Below are positions 26,955-34,453 of a stretch of DNA of 48,940 nucleotides, piece after piece. The notes under the pieces were generated by a model. The model worked only from the letters and a program-made list of their open reading frames with translations, was not told where the DNA came from and did not search any database. The stretch is taken from the NCBI RefSeq assembly GCF_011395035.1, contig NZ_CP024770.1, positions 641,336 to 690,275 on the forward strand. The letters are read 5' to 3'. This DNA is from Pantoea cypripedii. GTDB lineage: Bacteria > Pseudomonadota > Gammaproteobacteria > Enterobacterales > Enterobacteriaceae. The position numbers and the translations under genes were made by a program. How positions within the stretch are numbered: position 1 is the stretch's first letter; each line of letters opens with the position of its first letter.

Positions 26955-27407
26955 TCACATCAGCATGCCGTGCCAGTCTGCCGGGCTGGCGACGGTGTAG
27001 ATCACCTCCCCCATATGCACGTTGTTGTCCGGCGAGACATACGGGGCAATCCAGATGCGGGCGACGTTATCCGGTCGACGAAATGCCGCGGCAGGTTCGG
27101 GAAAGCAGTGCGCGGCATTGCAGTAAACCGTCGGCGGGTTGCCCGTGCCGGTTCCTGCCTGTACAACTTTTTCCTCTTCCGGCAGCGTCACGGTCTGCGG
27201 TGCCAGCGCAATATTGCCGGTATCAATCAGCCGGTAATCGCCGGGATTAATGCCGGATACGCCACTGGCGGCGGACATCTCATCCGCCTCCGCCATCCAT
27301 ATGCCGGAGTCCCTGGCCGGTTTGCTGAATTCAAACTCACCGTTCATGCCCGCGCACCCGGTAAGCAGCAGAGAGAGGAAACCGGTGTAAACCGTCTTCG
27401 CCTGCAT
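26955..27407 (-). CDS. traV: TraV outer-membrane lipoprotein
   Basis: A 150-residue lipoprotein (F TraV is 171) with a lipobox LTGC (C18). The VirB7-like protein anchors TraK and TraB in the outer-membrane core complex. The N-terminus after the lipobox, AGMNGEFEFSKPARDSG, matches the TraV pattern, and two further cysteines (CNAAHC) are typical. The C-terminus ends with a TraV-like RIWIAPYVSPDNNVHMGEVIY. The start overlaps the stop of the unknown upstream gene by one base. Confidence 0.93.
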   Translation of the reverse strand: MQAKTVYTGFLSLLLTGCAGMNGEFEFSKPARDSGIWMAEADEMSAASGVSGINPGDYRLIDTGNIALAPQTVTLPEEEKVVQAGTGTGNPPTVYCNAAHCFPEPAAAFRRPDNVARIWIAPYVSPDNNVHMGEVIYTVASPADWHGMLM

Positions 27408-27757
27408 CAGAGTTTCCTCTGCATCAGATCCCAGAAGCAGGAGGTCTGCGCCCGCGTCACCGTATCTGATATGCCTATGCTCCGGCTGCTGCCCAGCTGG
27501 GACAGAATGCTCAGGGCTAACGGGTCCTGAGGGGACAGCTCCAGCAGGCGGCAGAGCGTTTCGCCCAGCAGAATGACGTAACCGTCGTCAGGGATAAGGC
27601 CGGGTTTGCAGTAAAGCTTCTTAAACCTGAACCCCAGCTCCCGCAGATCTCTGATCCGTTTATCGGCTTCGCGCCCGGTATAGGTCAGCGTCTGGTCGGT
27701 GAAAATCATCCAGCCGCAGTGTTCGGCATAATCAAAATGCGACTTCCTCTTTTTCAT
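27407..27757 (-). CDS. Uncharacterised protein encoded between traB and traV
   Basis: A 116-residue soluble protein without signal peptide or membrane segment. It starts MKKRKSHFDYAEHCGWMIF, and a middle segment (GFRFKKLYCKPG, then DDGYVILLGETLCRLLEL) suggests a compact alpha/beta fold. In F this interval contains traP, trbD and trbG; none resembles this protein to my knowledge. Its start overlaps the traB stop (ATGA) and its stop overlaps the traV start, so it is translated as part of the operon. Function unknown; a cytoplasmic accessory or regulatory role is only a guess. Confidence 0.75.
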   Translation of the reverse strand: MKKRKSHFDYAEHCGWMIFTDQTLTYTGREADKRIRDLRELGFRFKKLYCKPGLIPDDGYVILLGETLCRLLELSPQDPLALSILSQLGSSRSIGISDTVTRAQTSCFWDLMQRKL

Positions 27758-29085
27758 GGTGCTACTCCCTGTGGGGTGGGTGGCTGACTCTTACCGGAGG
27801 CCGGAACCACAAAGTCATCGATGCTCAGTTTTGACGCGTCGCCCAGCCGGTCAATAAGGTCAGGTGGCAGGCCGTTGTTGCCCTGGCTGCGGGTGGCAGA
27901 TTCATTCACAGTGCGGGGTGCCTGTTTTGCCGCCTTTTCTGCCTCTTCATCTTCAATAAATTTCGCGCGAAAGCCTTCGATAAAAACCACTTCAACCCGG
28001 TTAGCCGCGCCGATGGGGATAATCGGGTGGTACTGTTCGGCACGTTCGATGTAGTAATCCGCCAGCTTGTCGGCAGCTTTACCCACGCCGCTGCCCACCG
28101 CGCTGCGTGCTACCTCTCCGCCGCTGATGCTGGCCGTTGCGCCGATCCCGGTCACCGTCTGCCCCACCTGGGAAACGCTCTGTCCGAGGCCACCGAGCGC
28201 ACCCGCCGTGAACGCCAGGCCGAGAATTTTGCCATTACGCATCACCGGCACACCCTTGATGCCGTTTTTGCCATAGAACGCGACATGCCCCTTAACCGGC
28301 TGATCTATGTGTTTGCCGTCGATGATGCAGGAGAGGCGTTGTAACTGGACGATGGCGCGTTCACTGGAGATATCGCCATAAGCCGCCGCGGTGACAAAGC
28401 AGTTATCCAGCTGGCTCAGGCGCTGATTACCCGGCAGATGTGCCTGCCCCTTCAGTTTGAACTGCATCGGCACGAGGTTGTTTTCACCGCGCACCGACGC
28501 GTTGGCGTCGGCTCCCTCAATAACGTTCGCGTTAATAAAGGCACCGGTGGGCACCCAGAAGGTGTTGTCTGGGGGTTTAGGTTTAAACGCCGAATCATCC
28601 AGCAGGGTGTGATCAATCCGCCCGGTCTGGATCGGCACCGGACCCAGTGAGTATGCCGGGCGCGGCGGTGAATCCTGGGGTAGCGGGATTTGCGGTTGCG
28701 TATTCTGCTGCGCCACTTTCTCCAGCAGTTCTCTGACACTTTGCTGAAGACGCTGGTTATCACTCAGCACCACATTCACCTGGTCCTGCAGCGACTTAAA
28801 ATCTTTTTGTATCGTCGCCAGACTGTCCCGGTTCTGCTTCTCCCGGCGCTGGGCATCCACCAGCAGCGAGTTCTGCCCGGTACCGTCGAAGGTGTTGGTG
28901 ACGGATCCGCCAGTCAGATCGGGTTCAACCTGCGCCGCATCTGCGCCGTCAGTTTTGCTGGCTTTCATCTCTGCCGCCTGGCGATTGAGGAAATAAAGCC
29001 CCCCGACAAACGCTGCAATGACGCCGAAAATGATCGCCAGCAGCCTGCGCTGTTTACCGCGGATCAGTTTGTTAAGGTTCATCAC
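27754..29085 (-). CDS. traB: TraB core-complex protein (VirB10-like)
   Basis: A 443-residue protein (F TraB is 475) with an N-terminal inner-membrane helix (about 15-33), a coiled coil (about 85-130), a proline-rich stretch (PLPQDSPPRPAYSLGP) and a C-terminal beta-barrel domain. VirB10-type proteins span from inner to outer membrane and gate the channel. The motif VPTGAFINANVIEGADA is characteristic. The C-terminal tail (about 380-443) is polar and likely flexible. The start overlaps the traK end by 14 bases. Confidence 0.96.
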   Translation of the reverse strand: MMNLNKLIRGKQRRLLAIIFGVIAAFVGGLYFLNRQAAEMKASKTDGADAAQVEPDLTGGSVTNTFDGTGQNSLLVDAQRREKQNRDSLATIQKDFKSLQDQVNVVLSDNQRLQQSVRELLEKVAQQNTQPQIPLPQDSPPRPAYSLGPVPIQTGRIDHTLLDDSAFKPKPPDNTFWVPTGAFINANVIEGADANASVRGENNLVPMQFKLKGQAHLPGNQRLSQLDNCFVTAAAYGDISSERAIVQLQRLSCIIDGKHIDQPVKGHVAFYGKNGIKGVPVMRNGKILGLAFTAGALGGLGQSVSQVGQTVTGIGATASISGGEVARSAVGSGVGKAADKLADYYIERAEQYHPIIPIGAANRVEVVFIEGFRAKFIEDEEAEKAAKQAPRTVNESATRSQGNNGLPPDLIDRLGDASKLSIDDFVVPASGKSQPPTPQGVAP

Positions 29086-29797
29086 CTTTTCCTCTGGTGC
29101 GGAAAACGGTGATGACGGAAACCGTCTTGCCAGGAGCGATCACATCCAGCCGGGGATGAAAGGACACCGCCATCACACCCGGACTCCAGAAATAGCGCTC
29201 GCTCAGGCGCAGCGGCAGTGAGGAGCGACTGGTTACGTCTGTCCGGACAATGCGAAGCTGGTCGCCCTGCCAGGCGGTGACGGGTTGCAGGGTAAAGGCC
29301 ACAGCGACGGCATCGCTCACCGGCACCTGCGTATTTTTCGTGAGGACATAGCCGTCAGGTTTTTGATTACGGATAAAACGGCTGACCAGGTCGCTGATAA
29401 GCCCGCTGTAACTGCCCTGCCTCTGCTCAAACTGTCGCGCCCTCTCAGTGCCGCGCACCTCAGGGTTATCCACCGTCAGGCTCAGACCGGGACGTTTGCC
29501 AGGCCGGGCCTGCATGGAAAAGCTGAAACCCGATGCCGTCTGGATAAACAGGGTAAACGGCTGCTGTGCCAGCGTTGAGAACACCACCCCGCCGTCTGGC
29601 GTCGGTGTTTTCGACGACAACACCCCCTGGGTGGCCTGAAGGCTGACGATGCGATCGTCGCTGACCCGAATAGCGTTGGGGTCGGTGTTACTGACTTCTG
29701 CGGTTATGCGGGTGCCGGAGTGCAGAGTCATCTGCTGGGCCTGTGCTATACAGGAGACCAGCAACAGCAGGATGCTGAAAACGAAACGTTTACGCAT
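29072..29797 (-). CDS. traK: TraK secretin-like core protein (VirB9-like)
   Basis: A 241-residue protein (F TraK is 242). The ATG at 29797 was chosen over one seven codons upstream because GAGG lies at the right distance and the signal peptide (MRKRFVFSILLLLVSCIAQA) then starts properly. A beta-rich periplasmic protein with the TraK C-terminal pattern (FHPRLDVIAPGKTVSVITV). With TraV and TraB it makes the outer-membrane core complex. Confidence 0.93.
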   Translation of the reverse strand: MRKRFVFSILLLLVSCIAQAQQMTLHSGTRITAEVSNTDPNAIRVSDDRIVSLQATQGVLSSKTPTPDGGVVFSTLAQQPFTLFIQTASGFSFSMQARPGKRPGLSLTVDNPEVRGTERARQFEQRQGSYSGLISDLVSRFIRNQKPDGYVLTKNTQVPVSDAVAVAFTLQPVTAWQGDQLRIVRTDVTSRSSLPLRLSERYFWSPGVMAVSFHPRLDVIAPGKTVSVITVFRTRGKGDEP

Positions 29798-30362
29798 GGG
29801 GAACCTCAAGAAACGCACTCCAGCAGAGCCGGTTATTGCGCAGATCGGTGCGGATGCGATAGTGCTTATCTACCGGGCTGCCACTGTGCATGCCGTAACT
29901 CAGCTCCAGCTGCCCGGTGATATCGACGATGCCCTTCTCCGGCCAGACCTGAAAATCTTTCGGATAGAACACCGAACCGCCACTGTTGCCTTTGACCCGA
30001 GCAGACTCTTCGGCCAGCACCGCCTGAAGCGGGGTTTCAGCCCCGTCGCAGGCGGCCGCCAGCAGCATTTCATGACTGGCATCGGCATTGGCGCTATTGA
30101 TATTGAGTCGCAGATTGCCCCACGCCAGCGCCATCAGGCGCAGATAGCGGGCATCGCCCCGTTCTCCGGTGAAGCTGAACGGCGAGTCAGCGCCGTAAGG
30201 CACCACGATGACCTGCCGGTTATTCACAATCTGCGCCATCAGCTCGCGGTTATCGCTGTACATCCGCCAGCAAAGTCCCAGTGCGAGAATGGCGATAATC
30301 AGCAACACCAGGATGGCCACCGCCATGTTGCGGTTCCCTGCGACGCGCAGCCTGTATTCCAT
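29790..30362 (-). CDS. traE: TraE pilus assembly protein (VirB5-position)
   Basis: A 190-residue protein (F TraE is 188) with an N-terminal membrane helix (about 13-33) and a periplasmic domain. Family pattern includes RVAGNRNMAV near the start and a C-terminal YRIRTDLRNNRLCWSAFLE. It is the VirB8-like component in structural work on F-type systems. Overlaps the traK start. Confidence 0.93.
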   Translation of the reverse strand: MEYRLRVAGNRNMAVAILVLLIIAILALGLCWRMYSDNRELMAQIVNNRQVIVVPYGADSPFSFTGERGDARYLRLMALAWGNLRLNINSANADASHEMLLAAACDGAETPLQAVLAEESARVKGNSGGSVFYPKDFQVWPEKGIVDITGQLELSYGMHSGSPVDKHYRIRTDLRNNRLCWSAFLEVPHA

Positions 30363-30379
30363 AAGATCTCCGGGCCGGG

Positions 30380-30679
30380 TCAGGCGACCCAGTGTCGTTT
30401 GTAACTTTCAGGCAGGACGCTGATGAAAAAACGCATGAAGGATGTAGGCAGACACCAGTACGCCAGATTGAGCAGATACTGCGATCCGCGGCCTTTCTTG
30501 AGATGCCGGATACCCACCACAGCCGCCAGAAGTGCGGGGCCAAAAATCCACATATTGATGAAGAGCGCCAGCAAAGCCAGGGGGACAAAAAGGCAGAATT
30601 CATCAGGTGGCAGCCCCACAAAGCGTCGCTGCTCAGAAAACGTAGCGGGATATCGATAGCGGTCACGTTTTGGCATCAT
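30380..30679 (-). CDS. traL: TraL pilus assembly protein (VirB3-like)
   Basis: A 99-residue protein (F TraL is 91) with a short cytoplasmic N-terminus and hydrophobic helices at about 28-57. The C-terminal part contains RGSQYLLNLAYWCLPT, as in TraL. Six bases separate it from traA. VirB3-like proteins work with the VirB4 ATPase TraC. Confidence 0.92.
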   Translation of the reverse strand: MMPKRDRYRYPATFSEQRRFVGLPPDEFCLFVPLALLALFINMWIFGPALLAAVVGIRHLKKGRGSQYLLNLAYWCLPTSFMRFFISVLPESYKRHWVA

Positions 30680-30685
30680 CTGATC

Positions 30686-31012
30686 TCAGGGAATGATGCC
30701 GAACGCCACGTTGATATAAATCATGACGGCGGCGATGCCACCGAACATGGCCAGGTTTTTGGTTTTGATATAGACCCAGGCCCCGGCAATGACTTCGAGA
30801 ACATACAAAATCCATACTACTGTCGAGTCACTCCCCAATGTGTCTTTGATCATCGGCTTGCCACCGATAAAAAGGTCAACCGCATGAACCTGCTGAGCCG
30901 TGAAGATCATCAGAACAAAAACCAGTAAAACCGACATTGTGTATTGCGTATGCCACGCTACCGCCCCTGCCTTGCGACAGTGTTTTAACGACGAGAGAAT
31001 CCTGCTCTTCAT
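30686..31012 (-). CDS. traA: TraA propilin
   Basis: A 108-residue propilin (F is 121). The leader of about 44 residues ends QQVHA, and the mature pilin of about 64 residues begins VDLFIGGKP. It has two hydrophobic helices (about WILYVLEVIAGAWVYI and MFGGIAAVMIYINVAFG) with a basic loop KTKN between, as in F pilin (KN). GGAG lies eight bases upstream of the ATG. No traQ chaperone gene was found, so membrane insertion may use another route. It is the first gene of the long tra operon. Confidence 0.93.
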   Translation of the reverse strand: MKSRILSSLKHCRKAGAVAWHTQYTMSVLLVFVLMIFTAQQVHAVDLFIGGKPMIKDTLGSDSTVVWILYVLEVIAGAWVYIKTKNLAMFGGIAAVMIYINVAFGIIP

Positions 31013-31304
31013 AGAAAAAAGCTCCGGTTCGGGACTTAATTGATCCGTTAATAACTGATAGGATTGGGTTGCTGCTTATGAGCAGCGATCGGATTTGGTT
31101 TTTTCTGAGAGACACCTCCCTGCGTTTTTTATCGCTTTCCTGGCGGTACCGAACCCCATGCGAGGGCGTGAAGATAACGGGTGTTTTTTTACGCCATGGG
31201 TAACTTTTGTTCAATTTAAAGTATTGATCTGTAAGATCAATTTACCTCATTGACTTACGCTGACATTTTACCGTTCTGCTTAACTGAGGGACTGGGAAAC
31301 CGGG
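31013..31304. promoter_or_regulatory. Divergent control region between traA and a plus-strand gene
   Basis: A 292-bp stretch that must carry the promoter for the tra operon (leftward) and that of the plus-strand gene at 31305. It contains a 19-bp palindromic element at 31223-31241. A pentanucleotide-repeat-type or ops (RfaH) element in tra orientation was not found. The promoter elements could not be fixed by eye. Confidence 0.55.
31223..31241. promoter_or_regulatory. Palindrome, candidate operator of the tra operon
   Basis: ATTGATC and GATCAAT are separated by TGTAA, a perfect 7-bp inverted repeat. It lies in the divergent interval, about 210 bp before traA and 63 bp before the plus-strand ORF. 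The spacing suits a dimeric regulator. Confidence 0.5.
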
Positions 31305-31673
31305 ATGGAGAGTCGCGGGCAGCTGTTTATTCACATTGCGGGTCCTGCCGGCATGACGGTCAATATCTGCAACATCAGTGATGCAGAAGCCTTCAGCGGC
31401 GTGCTGACCTACGCGCTGTATCACTTCAGTCGCAATCCCGGATGGTTTCAGGCTACGGTTGATGGGGAAAAGTTCTTTGCCTGTCAGACACAGACACTTC
31501 CCTTCCTTTATTTCCTTGACCATCGCATTGCCACCGCACAGATAAAGGCATTCTTTACTCACGCCATGCAACATATCTGTCTTGCATCTGGTTCAAAGGA
31601 TCCTGATGTCTGGATCGCTGTGCATGAGGGCATATTCCTCCCTCTCCCCCACCCTGAGGAAAATCAGACCTAA
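31305..31673 (+). CDS. Uncharacterised protein divergent from traA
   Basis: A 122-residue soluble protein. It opens MESRGQLFIHIAGPAGMTVNICNISD and is rich in aromatic residues; no motif is recognised. GGGA lies before the ATG. An overlapping minus-strand ORF (31242-31574) was judged a shadow because its composition is less protein-like. The gene occupies the place of traY/traJ in F but runs the other way. It is followed after 114 bp by the three-HTH gene, so the two could form one transcription unit. Function unknown. Confidence 0.5.
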   Translation: MESRGQLFIHIAGPAGMTVNICNISDAEAFSGVLTYALYHFSRNPGWFQATVDGEKFFACQTQTLPFLYFLDHRIATAQIKAFFTHAMQHICLASGSKDPDVWIAVHEGIFLPLPHPEENQT

Positions 31674-31787
31674 GCACGGAAATTCACCCGCAGCCTGGGT
31701 AACGCCAGCAATGTTGATGACTTAGTAGCCGCTTCCCAGATAGCTGTGCAGAAGCAGGAATCGAGAGAGACGAAGGAAAGTGACGTG

Positions 31788-32198
31788 ATGCAGCGCTTCC
31801 ATGAGGGATGGAGCGTGGCGGAGATTGCTGAAGATACGGGTTGCTCTCTCTCATACGTCTATAAATTTCTCAAAAAGAAGAAGGATCTTGCGGCCATGGA
31901 ACTGCGCTGGCAGCGCTGGAAAATCATTGCTGATATGTACTTTGCCTCGCCGAGAAAGACGCTGGACGAAATAGAACGTACCTGTCACGTCAGCCGGGCG
32001 CAGATTTATCACGCGGTGAAAAAGATCAGTGAGAAAGAAGGGATTTCTATACCTGAAGAACGTCGCAACAGGAAAATATCGAATAGTGATATTGAAGAGA
32101 TAAAAAAGAAACTGGGTGAAGGCGCGCTCAGAAAGGATATCTGCTGGGAATACAACATCAGTATTGATACGCTGATTAAATATGTTGGTCGAATTTAG
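31788..32198 (+). CDS. DNA-binding protein with three predicted helix-turn-helix units
   Basis: A 136-residue protein; the start is the ATG at 31788 (AAGGA ten bases upstream; a GTG directly before it is an alternative). Three helix-turn-helix-like segments are visible: WSVAEIAEDTGCSLSYVYKF (about 8-27), TLDEIERTCHVSRAQIYHAV (about 58-77) and ALRKDICWEYNISIDTLIKY (about 113-132). They resemble the Hin-recombinase/MerR-type recognition units rather than TraJ or TraY. It sits in the conjugation control region opposite the tra operon and is a good candidate for its regulator. This is an inference from position and domain type. Confidence 0.7.
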   Translation: MQRFHEGWSVAEIAEDTGCSLSYVYKFLKKKKDLAAMELRWQRWKIIADMYFASPRKTLDEIERTCHVSRAQIYHAVKKISEKEGISIPEERRNRKISNSDIEEIKKKLGEGALRKDICWEYNISIDTLIKYVGRI

Positions 32199-32379
32199 GA
32201 CAACCTCATCACTATTGACATGCTAAAATAGCATATGGTTGGTTTGAAGAATAGGGTAAGCACATCCTATAAATGAGGAATGTTATTTATTTTTAACTTT
32301 TTTACTTACTCTGTGCCATTCGCAAAAAATAACAATTTCATTACAATACTTATCACACAGAAAAAATCACGAGGCTAAA

Positions 32380-32664
32380 ATGTCAGAGCATCAAGTTTTG
32401 TGTATCAATAAAAGCAACCGGACGAGTTCACACGAAAGAATATCTCATATTGGAGGTAAAAATTCTGATGGTACGCGCTGGAAGATAACTCAACAAGAAG
32501 CTATCAATGGAATCGAGACAGGAAAATGGAAATTTTATGTTAGTGTAGGAGGTCATCTTGTATGGGTAATTATTGCTGTAAGTGCATCAGGTAATAAGTA
32601 TTTAAAGACTCAAAATGATGGAGAACAACCTAACAATCTTTTGAGTCTTCCTGAATGTGCCTGA
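32380..32664 (+). CDS. DUF3892 domain protein
   Basis: A 94-residue protein matching the DUF3892 pattern: ISHIGG, RWKITQQEAINGIETGKWKF, then a beta strand VWVIIAVSASGNKYLKT and the end DGEQPNNLLSLPEC. Function of the family is unknown; it is widespread on plasmids and chromosomes. GAGG is present upstream of the ATG. It ends at a hairpin that also serves the convergent small gene. The interval 32199-32379 upstream holds an AT-rich leader with a small palindrome (ATGCTAAAATAGCAT). Confidence 0.85.
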   Translation: MSEHQVLCINKSNRTSSHERISHIGGKNSDGTRWKITQQEAINGIETGKWKFYVSVGGHLVWVIIAVSASGNKYLKTQNDGEQPNNLLSLPECA

Positions 32665-32673
32665 TTCGATAAG

Positions 32674-32700
32674 GAAGGGCCATGTGGCCCTTTCTTCTAT
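32674..32700 (+). terminator. Terminator between two convergent genes
   Basis: AAGGGCCA and TGGCCCTT pair across a TG loop, followed by TCTTCTATTT. The reverse direction also reads through the stem, so it may work for both convergent genes. Confidence 0.65.
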
Positions 32701-32879
32701 TTACGACGCTTATCAACTTCTTTTGCTACACCTTTGAAAGGTGTTCCATCTTGTTTTTGGTCAATAAACTGACCATTGTCAGTATCCCGTTTTGTGTAAT
32801 TACCGTTTTTAGGATTCTGAACTTGCGTACGGTCACGAACAGAACCCTTTCTTGAGTCATGCCCTGTATTTGTAGCCAT
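32697..32879 (-). CDS. Small conserved basic protein
   Basis: A 60-residue basic, polar protein with repeated Gly, Asn and Thr: MATNTGHDSRKGSVRDRTQV, then a segment with KRDTDNGQFIDQK and DGTPFKGV near the end. Small proteins of this type occur widely in bacteria, in my recollection often beside DUF3892 genes. AGGAG precedes the ATG by six bases. No function is known to me. The sequence has the pattern of a disordered, surface- or DNA-binding peptide. Confidence 0.75.
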   Translation of the reverse strand: MATNTGHDSRKGSVRDRTQVQNPKNGNYTKRDTDNGQFIDQKQDGTPFKGVAKEVDKRRK

Positions 32880-33063
32880 AATAACTCCTAAGATAAGGTC
32901 AACTTCCGAAAAAATATTATTCGCTTAAATCCGACACTTCGCAATAGCTTGTGACTATCACATTTCATTATGGAAAGTTAATTCTATAGTAGATAATAGC
33001 ATTATGAAATTTAATATTTACAATACACCCGCCAATTTTTTGGCGAGGGTACTGACACAGCGA

Positions 33064-33465
33064 CTACTTAAAATATTCCTGCAACTTACCGCTTACCCTT
33101 TCGTTAACAACTTTAGACCAATTAGGATCCAGAACCATCACATTGTTTATCACTTTATCTCTGTTTACCGTTTCCTTCTGGATACTAAAGATTGCATCCG
33201 TAACAAATCCATTAATAATGACATTCTTCGCGATTAGTTCGAGTTTCTGGTCCAGCGTTTTATCGGTAACGTTCTTACTATTTTTATTCTCATACACCCG
33301 CAACCCCAGCCTGAATATTTCCATGATAAAAGCTGACCGATTCGCAGTCTCGCGCGACTCCCCATCCTCCAGCTTCTTTGCAACATGAGCGTCAACCTTC
33401 TCAAGTATCGAATAAGGGACTGTCAGGCTGACACGATTACTTTTTGATGCTGAAATATTATTCAT
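33064..33465 (-). CDS. traM: TraM-like relaxosome protein (ribbon-helix-helix)
   Basis: A 133-residue protein with start at the ATG at 33465 (GGAAG close upstream); the frame stays open to 33489. N-terminal ribbon-helix-helix (NRVSLTVPYSILEKVDAHV) followed by FRLGLRVYENK, parallel to TraM of F (LELGLRVHE). The C-terminal helix ends VNERVSGKLQEYFK, like VREKVSSEMERFF in TraM, which contacts TraD. TraM binds sites at oriT and tethers the relaxosome to the coupling protein. It lies next to the oriT region, exactly as in F. Similarity overall is moderate. Confidence 0.8.
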   Translation of the reverse strand: MNNISASKSNRVSLTVPYSILEKVDAHVAKKLEDGESRETANRSAFIMEIFRLGLRVYENKNSKNVTDKTLDQKLELIAKNVIINGFVTDAIFSIQKETVNRDKVINNVMVLDPNWSKVVNERVSGKLQEYFK

Positions 33466-33580
33466 ATTATCTTCCATGTTAAACAGCATATGACGCAGGG
33501 AACGATTCAGATAGCCAGGTACACTATGGTTCCCAATGTAGTCCGGTTTTGACGATTAGAAAAGGCTTCAGCATCACCGC

Positions 33581-33602
33581 GAAGTTACTTCGGAGCAACT
33601 TC
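33581..33602. repeat. oriT inverted repeat, left copy
   Basis: GAAGTTAC and GCAACTTC (one mismatch) flank TTCGGA, an imperfect hairpin. Its reverse complement is about 17 of 22 identical to the sequence at 33682-33703. A likely binding site for a relaxosome protein. Confidence 0.6.
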
Positions 33603-33681
33603 CCAACCGAGATTTTATTTAACATGCTGATTTTTATGGTCACACTTGCAATCAACACTGAAGCACCAGCGCAGCATCTCC

Positions 33682-33703
33682 TGAGTTGCTTCGCAGTAAC
33701 TTG
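33682..33703. repeat. oriT inverted repeat, right copy
   Basis: GAGTTGCTTCGCAGTAACTT; related to the repeat at 33581-33602 in opposite orientation, about 80 bp apart. The pair frames the middle of oriT. Confidence 0.6.
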
Positions 33704-33783
33704 TCATCAGGCAACAGACTTCGAATAGCCAACCTAATGCACTGATTATAAATAGATAATTATGGAAATATATATTTGCGAGT

Positions 33784-33789
33784 GGTGTG
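33784..33789 (+). promoter_or_regulatory. Predicted nic site of oriT
   Basis: In F, TraI cuts within TTTGCGTGGGGTGT/GG. Here TTTGCGAGTGGTGT/G is seen, so the cut is predicted between 33788 (T) and 33789 (G) on the plus strand. The core GGTGT/G and the TTTGCG upstream are identical to F; the middle differs. The strand agrees with the direction expected from gene order. Confidence 0.7.
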
Positions 33790-33858
33790 TAGGAAATTGG
33801 GCGTTAATGATATCTCAGATAAGATACGCTCCTGGAAATTTTAAAACCAGGGACGGCT

Positions 33859-34359
33859 ATGCACATTTCAAATCACATTATTTTCATGCTGATCTCAGGA
33901 CTTTTCTCCACCAGCACAACCGCAGATTGCTTTATTAGGGCGGGAAAATGGTTTGCTATCGATCCGGATTATCTGCGCGCTATCGCCTGGCAGGAATCAC
34001 GCTATAACCCTTCAGCAATAAATTACAACCGTAGCAGTAACGGTAAAGTGATGAGTGCAGATTATGGTGTGATGCAAATCAATGATGCAACCTTACGGAC
34101 TTTTCAAAAAGAATATCCTTCGCTGACAGCTAAAAAACTGTTAGAAGATCCCTGCCTAAATATTCACCTGGGTGCGATGCTTCTCAGACGAAATTTTGAC
34201 AGATATGGCATCAGCTGGCTGGCTGTCGGTATCTATAACGCTGGCGTTAAAAATCGCAGAGAATCGGCTATAAAACGCCATCAATACTCCATACTGATCA
34301 ACAGACATTATAAAAATATAAAATCAGGCAGGATCCCACGTCAGCCCTTCGATAACTAA
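33859..34359 (+). CDS. Gene X-type lytic transglycosylase of the leading region
   Basis: A 166-residue secreted lytic transglycosylase, homologous to gene X (orf169) of F and P19 of R1. Signal peptide about 1-22. The catalytic glutamate is E46 in IAWQESRYNPSA; the second motif is DYGVMQIND at about 68-76, and the third is AVGIYNAG. It opens peptidoglycan locally for the mating channel. AGGGACGGCT precedes the ATG. It is the first gene after oriT, transferred first. Confidence 0.93.
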   Translation: MHISNHIIFMLISGLFSTSTTADCFIRAGKWFAIDPDYLRAIAWQESRYNPSAINYNRSSNGKVMSADYGVMQINDATLRTFQKEYPSLTAKKLLEDPCLNIHLGAMLLRRNFDRYGISWLAVGIYNAGVKNRRESAIKRHQYSILINRHYKNIKSGRIPRQPFDN

Positions 34360-34453
34360 AAAACCACAAAGAACGTCACTCATGATTTATCTGCTAAATG
34401 GGGAGTTTATTATTACAGGAAGGAGGATTAAGTATGAGTGGATATATTACAGA

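Larger units (their letters stand above)
33490..33858. other. oriT: Origin of transfer (oriT) region
   Basis: This 369-bp non-coding stretch lies between traM and the gene X transglycosylase, the position of oriT in all F-like plasmids. It contains a nic-like sequence tttgcgagtggtgtg at 33776-33790, two related inverted repeats and an AT-rich tract just before nic (33745-33775). These match the F oriT plan: protein-binding sites, bend-prone AT-rich DNA, nic. The nic site lies on the plus strand, so the leading region to the right would enter the recipient first. Confidence 0.8.

Noticed and set aside
31140..31160. Possible ops/RfaH element (GGCGGTA) before traA
   Set aside because: It lies on the plus strand, opposite to tra transcription, and reads GGCGGTAC rather than GGCGGTAG.
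30876..31214. Minus-strand ORF of 112 codons overlapping traA
   Set aside because: Out of frame with the well-supported pilin gene; no similarity to TraY or TraJ.
31242..31574. Minus-strand ORF of 110 codons
   Set aside because: Opposite to the plus-strand gene at 31305, which has more protein-like composition and a better start.
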